64,000 nt of DNA, from positions 1,054,001 to 1,118,000 of the forward strand of contig JACATO010000052.1 of NCBI GenBank assembly GCA_018389105.1, given 5' to 3'. Under the pieces are notes generated by a model. It saw nothing but the letters and a program-made list of their open reading frames with translations, was not told the origin of the DNA and did no database searches. Positions 50,401 through 62,400 of this stretch are shown piece by piece. The number at the start of each line of letters is the position of its first letter. The stretch's first letter is position 1. Position numbers and translations under genes: made by a program. This stretch comes from Nautilus pompilius (taxonomy: Eukaryota > Mollusca > Cephalopoda > Nautilida > Nautilidae).

Positions 50401-53400
50401 ATTCTAAATTAAATATTGATTTGTCTTTTTATCCTTAAATTTGTTGTTGAAATTTTTAATCACCTTAGCAATTTTGAATCAAAAACATTTAAAATTATTT
50501 CCTTGTGTTTTTTGAAATTAATTAAATTAGTATTTTCTTTTTTTTTCTTGAGAAGTCAAAATTATGACTTAATTCAGCTTTAAATGTTTATTTTATTATT
50601 GCAATTAATTAAACTAAAAGCATTTTTAAGAAATACTTTAAAAAGAAAGAAAAATTAATCAAATAATTGAAATAATTCTTTTTATATTGTCTACTTTTGT
50701 GAGGACTAGTACTATTTGCTCAATTTAAGGAATGCTCTTGAAGATTCTCACTTCTTACAAGGGATTATTTATTTATTTTAGTTGGGTTTAGTTTAACATT
50801 TAAATTAATTATTGGATATTAGTTTGATTTTAATTATGCTTTAGTCGATAGTGCACGACTGGAAAATAGCTTCCAACTAATAGCTGTTGTTACTGTTGCC
50901 TCTTGATAAAGAAAAAAACTACGTCATATATTTTTGTTTTTACATTAGTTAACTAGAAAGTATAACCTGCCTTTAGAATGTTTTAAGAACGAGACTTTTT
51001 AATAAAAATCTGACAGAATTTTTTATTCTGCTCTAATATTATTAGCTATTTAAAAACTTTTCCTCTACAAACTATTTAGTTAATTTGAAGTACTTTCCTT
51101 AATTTCATGCTACTGATATGCTGCAGATGTGGAGGTTCCCTTCTGGCAGATTTCACTAATGAAAAATACCCAAGACACAGAAATTCAGACTATAACATTT
51201 ATTTTGTGATTAGTAATATTCTGAAGTATGAAGCTTATTGACAACTTTAAAAAATAAGTCTTTGATAAAATTGTATAAGTGATTAATATTTCATCTTAAA
51301 AAAAATCTACACATTTGTTGTTTTATCAGAATTTTGATATAATTAAGCAGATTTATCTAGTTTTGACCTGTCTGCTTTTCAGGATGTTTGATATTGGGTA
51401 AGAATTGCTTTTCCGCTGGTCATGTACCCCTTTTCCTGCCAGGTTTCTTTTTCATTCTTTCTGTTTTTTTTTTTTGCATGTCTGATTGGTCAATGGTGAC
51501 CACCACTTATTACATCATCAGTTACCCATGCTACCACCTCTCTTCTCATGTTTGATTCTCAACTGAGGCTTGACTTGTCTCATTGCTCTGTCCTGATCTT
51601 GAAACTACCCGAATTATCATGTTATTATCTGCTGCTTAGCAGCATATTGTATCAGACTGTAGAGGTGTGGAGAAAAACAAGTTAACTGTTTGTAAATTTA
51701 ACTGGCACTGAAATCATTACAAAAGCAAAAAGAAAAGGCAAACAATTGCTTGTATAGTCAAACATCTTTTTCTGGTGATATTGATATTAACAGTAATTAG
51801 TGATGCATTTTTTTTGTTTTTCAGGCTTTTATTTTTTAAAATCTTTTACATATTTTAACTCTTTACTCTTAGGTCCTTCAAAGCGGTGTTGATTTTTGGG
51901 TTATTTTTGTGGTTATTGGGTCAAAGAAAAGCAGTGGTTCAGACCATTTTATTTTATAATGTAAAACTTTCTGACCATTTTCTAAAATATTGGCATCCTT
52001 TTCAAGATTGGGTATACTCCAAAAGTGGCCTAGAGTATTTAATTTTCAAAATTCTAATGATTTGTAGTGCAAATAATGTGTGATTTTTGCAGCTTTAACA
52101 TTTATACTCGTCATGTAATGCTAGCACACAAAAATGTTTTGCTTAAAGATTGCTGTTTACATAAGGAAATTCTTAACTAAATATTTGATTATTTTTTTTA
52201 GATAGACTGACTTAATAGTCAATATTAACATTTTAGTTCATGGAAAGTGCTCTTCTAAATTTGTTCCTGTAAAAAGTAGAATTGGTTTAGGTAATGCTTT
52301 TCTTGGATCTCTGTTTTCTCTTTAAAAGTGCACATTACCTGGTATGCTTGGTGGATTTTTCTTTCTAAAAATTATTTTAAGATTTTTAAACTCAAAATTT
52401 ACACACACTTTCTATCTTGTTTTTTTTTAATATACAAATTTAATTGCTCAAACAAGAAATAAGAAAATGTTTAAAACTAAGTCTGCACACCAAAATGAAA
52501 TTAATTGAAAAGAAAAATATTGATATCAATGAGTTCAGGAAAGAAATGCAGAAAAGAGTTTTCTGTATATGTATTATCAAAAATATGCTTAATCAGTTTG
52601 TTTCTTTTTTGATGCTTGCATTTATTTTATTATTTCTGACTTCTTATGGAGTTGACATACTGTTTATCAGTCAAGGATAGATAATGCTTGAAAGATTTGT
52701 TACTACTACCTTGGTCTTATTACATCTCACTGAAAACTGTATTGATCAAACCGATGTTATGTATTGCATACTTGAATAACAAATTTTACAAGTCATTTTA
52801 GATATGTCTTTTCTTCTTTGTTTAAAGTAATGGATGGTTTAGCCTCCTCTTTTTTTTATTCATTGTCTAATTTAGTTTCAAAATTACAGAGACTACATTA
52901 CATGTCTTTCCCCCACTCTTTAAAAAAAAAATCTGTGTTTAATATAAATTTTGGAATTTTTTTTTCAAAATAAATATATTTTTTAAAAAAAACAGTATAT
53001 TATACTATTTTTAGATGATGTTTGCAGTTTGTTTTCTATCATAGCCCATAACAACTAGACATCTTGCTGCTTTATCCCATATCTGACCATGTTACCTATA
53101 CTAACTGTCACATCAATTGTTTGACTGTACATCTTCCTTTTTCAAGGCATGATTAGTTTATTAATCACTTCTGTGACATTTTTACTAACATCTAAGACTT
53201 TGAATTGAATAACCTTGAATTTATTTTAATTCATTTTTGTTGATGTCATTTTGGTGTCAGATTTTTGACATTTTTCTCTAGTATAATGTAGTGAGCATAT
53301 TAAATGTAGGTTAAGTATTGAAGTGCATACTTATTGTAGCTTTATAGCAAGCAGTTTGTTATTGTTTATAATGTGCAGTTTATGTAATCAGAAGTTGATT

Positions 53401-56400
53401 TTATGTTGTATGACATAGGGTTTTTCCTAAATATTTGAATTTCATGGTTTTTAAGAGTTTCCTATAATAAAAACAATAATAAACTGAAATTTATTCTGAA
53501 AATTCATCTGAGACCATAAAGTACAACTGTATGGCATTAAAGGTTTTATAAATTAGTTTAAATAAAGTGAAAAAGAATTTTTTCTTTGTTGCTGGCATTG
53601 AAAATTATTATGAAATTCATTCATTGTGGGAGAAATCCTAACTTTACAGTGCTAATATCAATAATATTGCATTGTTGTATGGATGATGGTTGTATTTAAT
53701 ATTGTGCTATAGTAGGCTAGAAGTCATTGTGTGCTGTGTATGTTGTATATTAGTTCGTGTGTACTTTTATTAAATTGAAGTGGGTAATTATACTGTGGCA
53801 TAATAGAATATTCTAATGAAGTATAATTCATGTCTTGCATAGTAGTGTTGTGTACTGAAGTAGTCATTTTTCAGATTCTGATGTAGTGCACTGCCATTTA
53901 CTTTTATTTCATGTAGCATGAGTTTAGAAAGTGTTATAGGTGCATTTACTATAGTGCACATCAAGTAATGTTTGTACTACAAATAGACATGAATCCTTCA
54001 TGAGTTTTATAAAACGTCTGTATCAGAGGACTGTAAAAAAGCAAACAATCTTAATCCACTTCATTTCATCAAAATAAATAAATAAAATACTTGTTCCAGT
54101 TATTATTAAACAACTTTTAGAGTATAATTCTACTACTTCTTAATCATATGCAATACTGTTTTTTTTAGAGAACTACACTAGATGATGTTTGATTTGCTGA
54201 GTGAATAGGTAAAATCAGTTTTATCTATTTTATTTGATTCTTTAATGTTTTATTTTTCAGAGACATTGGTGCAAAATCAGGTAAATTTTTTTTTAATTTC
54301 AGTAAAATTAACTTTGTAAAGGATGTGCTTATATTCTTAGCTAAGTGTAATTTTTTGCAAATATAAATGTTTTGGTGGGAAAGAACAAATTTCTTCAATT
54401 ACCTATCTATCTATTATGTTACTCTTTACAGTACCTAATTAGCTGGCTCTGAAGCCTGACTTTCTTTCATAACAACACTTCAGAAAACAGATGGTTTAAT
54501 AAGACTTTATGAAAACTGAGATCACAAACAAAGGTTAATCTGTTACACAGAAACAGTTGATGGAGTTGGAAATTGTGTTTTAGTATTTTCTTAGTGAGAA
54601 ATAAATAAAAAGTATGAGTCAGAGGTTGGGTATTTTAAAAAATGACATCATTTTTCAGTCTGTCTCCCACTCTCTTTCTTCTCTTTTCTTTAACCTTTGC
54701 ACTCAATTGGCTGGTAGGTTAATGTAGTACATGATGAGCAAGTTGTTCCTTGTGTTACGTATGGTTCAGTCCCAGATGAACTTATGATATGTTCACTGTC
54801 TAGCCAGTGGTGCCAGCTTTGCCTGGCTTTTTTCCCACCATTAATCCAAAGCACTTTAGTAGGTTTTTTCCCTGCTATAGTCTGTAGTTCTTGGCCTGCT
54901 TACATGCAAACATCACAATACCATGCATTTTTTGCACACTTGGCTTCAGTTAATTCCATGTAAACAAATAACAGCAAAATGTGTAGACCGTTATAATGCT
55001 AACTCTATCTCCTGAAAAATGAACAACAACGAAATATATAGGATGAAGTTCAGTCTGTATAATTTCTGTTTGCTAAGATAATTTATAAATTATTTTACAG
55101 ATAGAGATGCATTTGATACACTCTTTGACCATGCTCCTGATAAACTGAACCTAGTTAAAAAGGTAAGAACTACCCCCTACTGAAATTCAGAAGCTATATA
55201 TATTGCATTAAGTTTATAGTTACATATGGTATTAATTAAATAAACAAACTTTGGAAAAAAATTAAAAAGTTTTTTCATTTTCATTTTTTAAAATTTGTTA
55301 GGATTTTAACTCATATCTTTCACAATAGTAATAAAAAATCTTGTTCATTTTCCTGATATAAGGATTTTTAATAGGATAAATATAATATTAACAGAAAATA
55401 AGAAGTGTGTACAATTATAAATTTGACTATGAATTGCTAGTTTAGATCTAAAAAAGGGTGTTTTTGTATTTTAAAATTTATTTTTAGAATTTTATTAAAA
55501 AGTAAAGATTTTCTTTAATATAAAACAACAAAACAGAAATTTAAAAAAATTTAGATATAAATCAAGAGAGAATTGAAGTTTATTTTTTTCTGGATTTTTT
55601 TTTTTCTTGAATCATTCTATTAGACATATTTATGATTCTTGTTTCTAATATATGTCTAAAAGCATTAATTAATATATCTTGAGGGCTGATCATAAAGTTT
55701 GCAGAAATTTTTTTTTTTTAATTGTGCAACTGTTTAACAAGAATCATTATTGGCATGGAAAAATATTGTTGTAGTAACATAACACCCACAGCAGGATTTT
55801 TTAAATCTCACTAAGTTAGTTAATGTACACCAACTGATTTTAATAGAAGCATACCATGCAATTTCACCACCATAGTTACATTCTTACTCAGCAAGTGCTG
55901 TTGCTGGGTCTTCTGTTTCTTTATAGTGCTTAAATAATGTAATTTTGCAGGCTTTGCCCAAACAAAAGGTTTTCTAGAGACAAAGGTTTTGGAACATTGA
56001 TGCTTTGACATGAAGCATTTCTTCACCGAGGATGAAATTTTGCTTATTTAATTTTTGTTGTTGTTTTCAGACTCTTGTGACATTTGTTAACAAACACCTG
56101 ATGAAAGTTAATCTTGAAGTCTCAGATTTGGATAGTCAGGTAAAGTTGAAATCTTTTAATTGTGTTGATTTTAAAATGGTGGCTAAGTTATGCAACAAGT
56201 TATTAATACTATAATGTCAAATAACTGAGCTGTAAATATACTGGAAAATATTTTGTTGTCTCAAAGGCAGGTACTAGGATAAAGATAAAGGGAAAATAAA
56301 ATACAGTGAAGTCTCACTTAATACGATTAATCTGTGCCTGAAAAACAGTTAAGTAAAATATAATTTCCAATAAGAATACATGTAGGTAGGTAGTGATGCG

Positions 56401-59400
56401 AGCCGGTGGATGAAAAGAGAGAGAAAGAAATGAAAAGTAACATAACAATTAAGTATCATAAGCTCTAGGGGTCCACCGCACGATACACCATTAAGGTTTT
56501 AGGTTTGTTTTTTTTTTCGTCTTGGGAAATATAAGTTCTGTTTGGCATATTCCAGTATAATGACCACCTGTTTATGGCTATAACCACCATCAGCTATAAT
56601 TTGTACCAGTGGCGAGGCTACAGGGGGGGCAGGGGGGGGCGACCCCCCCTGGTCGGATTTTGGTACCGTCGGTCGGAAATTTACATGTTGGAAAAAAAAT
56701 GTTCTTCACTAGCGCTATTATTTCACAACTATCACATCATTGAATTAATTCACCTGCATCAAAATTTGTCTCCATTATAATGGTCCCCGATAATGCTATT
56801 ATGTACAGTACATTTTTTTTCCAACATGTAAATTTCCGACCGACGGTACCAAAATCCGACCAGGGGGGGTCGCCCCCCCTGCCCCCCCTGTAGCCTCGCC
56901 ACTGATTTGTACCAGCAAATTATGGAAACTTTTGGCTGCATTTTAATCGGCCATGACTGCTACTCCTGTCACTTTTATGTTGTGTAGATTAAACCACTTC
57001 TTAAAACGGAAAACCCATCCATGTCAGGCCTATTACAACTAATCTTGGTAGCACTCACTGATGTAGCACGCAGAACACTTGCTTTTATCTTATCCACATT
57101 TGAACGGATAGTCTGGCACATTGCTTCATTCAGCCCCATCACATGAAATATCCATTAGTCTTTCACCTTTCTTAATTGCTCAGTGACTTTCAATTTTACT
57201 TCCAAAGAGTAACTTTTTCATTTCATTTTCATTGCTGAAGCACTAATATTCTCTTTTTTTCTTTTTGGGCCCATTGTTATTAAGGGATAAAAACGCAATT
57301 TGGTAAGTGATGGCTCACTAGCTATCATGGAAGAATATCAAACACCGTCCCTCTTGCGGACTACTTTGTCTCGCGGTTGGATCATGTTACAATGAAACAT
57401 TGCTGTGTAAAGTTAATTTTATCCCCTACTTTGTAAATCGTGTGAAGGGAATTCGTGTTAAATGAGACTTTACTGTATAAAGATGCAAAAAAAGAAACTG
57501 AATGACACTTAACTTATTTTTATGAAAATAATAAAGACACTAATTTTTTTTGTTCATGTGATCTTGGTCAAGGTTAACTTTAATAGGTAATTGTCAGAAC
57601 AAAATCAAAACATATTGACACTTAAAAATTAATCTGCCCATTTTTAATGAATGAATAATAGAAAATAAAAGATCATTGTACTCATTAATAGATATATTTA
57701 ATAACAGTGTATTGTATCATGAAAATCTAGATAATTCTATTTAATAGGTTATAACTCACTATGAACCAGTAGTATTATCTTTCACTGTCAGTAATAAACT
57801 ATCTCTCTCCCTTTAATAATATACAAATAAAGGTACACTAAAATGTCACCTATAACATTGTTGGTTACCAGAAAACGACAGTGCCATCTACAAGATTTTT
57901 AGTATCGTAAATTCTGCCTTTTTAAAATTTACTTACCAAAGCAAATCACTTTACTTTTTGTTGTTCTGAATTTTTGTCAAAGGAGTTTTCACTCATTCCA
58001 CTTGATATGCTGATTTCACATCATTGCTTTCATCACTGGAACTTGAAGAACTTCACTTTTGTTTGAGCTTTTGAGGGTGCCACCCATAAGATTGTTGGTG
58101 TTTTTCAGTTTTTCTTTGTGGAGAGAGAGTATGGAGAGAGAGTATAGTATAGGTGGCATTTTAGTGTCTGTATATGACTGACTGTTTACTCAATATAAAT
58201 AATTTTAAATAATTTCTGTCATCGTTTTGTCTTCAATCTACATTTTATAATTAATCATTCACATACACTTTCCTAAATTCTATATCTGCTTATGTATTAA
58301 GTAATTGCCATTTTTAAAATAAATTTTTTCATTTTATTTTCTTATGCTGCTACCTTATGGAATATTTCAAGGGAGACAATTTTTAAAAAGGGGGGGTGTA
58401 TGTTTATAGATTAGCTAATTCTTACTTTATACCACTAGCCTAGAAGCACTGTATAGTAATTGTGTTGAATTGGTTGTATATTTAGGAAACAAATTTGTAA
58501 TACAAAACGTGCTGGTTTTGAGTGATAAAAATTTGTTTACTAAGGGATATGCTAATGAGGAAGGTACATAGCTTCTAAGGCTCAATCTGTGCTGAGTAAT
58601 ACAGTAATATTAATTTATTCCAGCACCAGGCCAAACTAGTGCAATTTATCACTGCCGTGTGGCACTGTGAACCAGTCACCTTCTCACATTTGCCGGTGAA
58701 CATTTGGATATTTAATACTCTGTGAAAACTTTTTATATTACTTATTTCTCCAATAAACATTCATCTCATGATATTGTCAAATAATATCTTTTCAACTAGC
58801 TGTGGAATGAACAGAAAGAGACTTTTGTTAACATTAGCACTGTACAACCATACTTCGTTTAGTCATACTGGTACTGTACATAAGGAAACCACCATCTGCT
58901 ACATGCAGTACTGTCTATTATGATTTATTATATATTACTATTATAGGTAAATTATGTCTGTTATTTAACTATTGCATATACTTGTGTATAAGTCAACCTT
59001 GCAGATAAGACAAGGCTAAATTATTGTAGAATATTGCTTATCTAACCTATAAGTCAAATAATTTTGGCCATTTGCTGAAATATTTATTATTTTCTAAATT
59101 ATGAGAAGTTGACATCATTTGTCACCCAATAACTGGTTCTATGGTGTATAATGCCACAAGTGCAAACAAGTTGACTGATACTTTTCCTTTAGTTTAAATA
59201 ATATTATATTCGATGGAATAATTAATTTATTTTTTAGTTTTTATATTTTCAGCTTCCAAGATAATGATCAATCATATGACTGTCTTGTTGATATAATATA
59301 ATATTTATTAATAATTTTAAAATACCATAATTTTTGTGATTTATCATAATGATTGATAATAACACTAAAAATGTCTACTATTTAAACTTCTATCTGAAAT

Positions 59401-62400
59401 TAGTAAAGGTATACAATATTTTCATATTCAGGTACTGGTAGTTATATTATTATGTAAGCTACCATAAATTAATATAATTCGAAACATACTGATAAATATC
59501 TAAAAAAATATAAAAATCAAACTATTTTGACATTGATCCTTTATTATCACTCATTTACTTAAACTTGGAGGTGACAGCAATGTGTTTGGGAAGTCAGGGA
59601 TTTGGTCGTCTTTTGCAGATAAGATTAGGCAAGATATTTTGACTATTTTGAGGAAAATTTCTCCAATTTATGGTATGTGGATATAAACAGCACATTAACT
59701 AATCTGGCACCTATGCATTCTTATACCTGCTGGATTAAAGGAATTATACTGTACAGTTTGACAGGTAGTGGGGTTACCCAAGGTGGTATACAGATGGCTA
59801 ACTAACTACCTTAATTCTTTCCTAGTCTGCAATGTCTCCATGAGAAGAGCAAAAAAAAAAAAAAATGAGTTAGAAAAAATTAGTGATGATGAAAAAAAAA
59901 TGCAGTTTCTCTCAAGTTGTAGTTCAATTATTATTCTTAAAATTATCTCAATTTTATGAGTAATATATTAACTCTATTTTTTAAAATAAATATTAAGCCT
60001 AGTGTTTATATGAATAATGCTTTTCAGTAAATGACTTGTATCCATCTAATGAAAGATTTTTTAATGGTACCCAGATACATTTTATTTAAAGTTATAAAGT
60101 TACTGAATTTACAATCTTGCCTGTTTTAATCTGTTTTCAGTTTCATGATGGGGTTTACTTACTGTTACTCACTGGATTGTTAGAAGGATATTTTATTCCC
60201 CTATACAGCTTTCACCTGACACCTACCACTTTTGATCAGAAGGTAAGGAGCTTTACATCATCTTGGTTTATGGAAGTATTCAGATTTTGAAATTTTAAAT
60301 GGCAGTAATAAAAATTTACTGATGTAAGTACATAACCTACCAGATGCTGAATTAAAATACTACTGCTTATTTAAGGGAGTCAGTAAATCACTTTCCTTCA
60401 TTAAGTAAACAATTTTGAAATGATATTACTAAAATAATTTTGGAAAAAAAATGAATGTAATGTTTGAGATCTATGTTCATTAATATTTGATCTTTTTTGT
60501 TAAATCACAGTGCACAAAGATAGACTTAACTGATGATATATTAACTGGATTATTGCTCTCATTATAACTAGAAGATAAAATTCTAGAGTTAAATCCTATT
60601 TTCAGAGACTTCCAGAATTTTTGATAGAGGTATTAAAAATATTAGCATAAGGACTTTAGATATCGCATGTGTGGAACCACAAATATTTATTCCTTTATAC
60701 CTTGCTCTATCATAAGTAACATAACATAATCCATTGATAATTTTAAATTAATTTTAGTCATTTTAAACAAGTGTTTTGTGCAACAAAATAAGATGCTGTG
60801 ATAGAGACATTATTCTAAAATTTTCAATTAGATCAGCAAAGGTGAGATTCTAAATATATATATCATTGAATTCTCATAAATTTTGTATATTATATTTGCC
60901 ACATTCCTTTAAGGGAATCAAAATTTTCATCTGTTACATATTTTCTATCTAAATCATTATAACAATTTCTTTTAATTGATTGATTAGGATTAATATTATA
61001 ATACTCACCAAAAACTGAAAGACCTTTTCTCCTAAATGTTGAATCTGTTATATGAATAAATTTTACAGATAATAGATTAGAAACTAATTTATCTTGACTA
61101 TCATCCATAAATTTGAATGAATCTAAACATTTATCAATTGGTTTATTGTTGCTAAATCTAATATAAACTTTCTTTTTAAATGAAAAGATATATATTTCAG
61201 CTATTTATGGTATAACAGAATTGATTTTGCAACAATTTTAAAAAGAGATGAGCAGCATAATTAGATAGATTATGAAATATAGCTTAAGATTTGGATATTT
61301 AAATTGTAAATCACACTCATTATGAGCTGCTTCTCTAAGTTTTCTAATAAAATGGCAATATCTTCTATTTTAAACTGATTTTCATAATATGACTGAGCAG
61401 GGTTTAAAAATATGTTTATCCAAGGAGTAAAAATCATCTCCAGGAAATTAAACAATATAAATATTATGAACTTTCTCTTTAATTTATATTGAAAAGTTTT
61501 GGTAAATTCTGAATCACTACATTGATATTAGCTCTGTAAATAAATGGATGAAATTGGTATTGGTGTACAATAGGAGACTAATGGTGCTAGTGGCTCTGTC
61601 CCACCATAGCAGCACTTGTGTAGCTGCGCAGAATAGGTGATGCAGCAAAAGTCTCTACCAGAACTCTTCATTTTTAGATGTGAGATGAAACTCATGTGGC
61701 CTGCTGATGAAGAAGAGTAAGAAAAACCATGGCAGAGAGATAGATCTTAGCTGGGCTGATCTCTGGGAATAGAAATTGGGAGGGCCCTCAACCTTAGCAG
61801 TCAAATAGTCTACCACTGGACTACTGTGCTGCTCAGATGAAATTTTTGTTGATTTTATTATCTTACAATATATTTTAATAGTTGTACTATTTTGTTAAGT
61901 GTTCTATTCTCAGTAGTTTGCTTTCAAAGTCTTTATAAATCTCAAATGGACTATTAAGCTTAACTAAGTTATTATTACATTTTAATGTTGTTAGATTTAG
62001 TTTGAAGCTTTGGTAAAATAGATCTGTTTTCCATGCATGTTAATTGATGAATTTTAAATTTATTTTCATTATTAAAATTAATCAGACAAATTTTACATAG
62101 AAAAGCTTTTGTGTAATGTTAACTCAGATCTAACTAATCTTGATAGATTTTCAAATTAAAGTTTAATGATAATTATTTTCATTCTTTAAAGAGGAAACCA
62201 ATGTCTCTTAGCTAATTGTGAGAGTATGAGGAATTACTTCCTTTTTTCTTCATACATATAAATATTAACATAAATATTATTATTAATCTCAGATTAAAAA
62301 TATGGTTTACAACAACAGGTTAAATTATTCCTATCATATCTAATGTTCATATCATATAGATTTTGAAAATCTATAAGGATATTGTTTTCAATTAACTGGA

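Noticed and set aside
52444..52680. 78-codon plus-strand frame in a parvin intron
   Set aside because: AT-rich Lys/Ile/Leu composition, no homology recognised and no splice phase needed by parvin.
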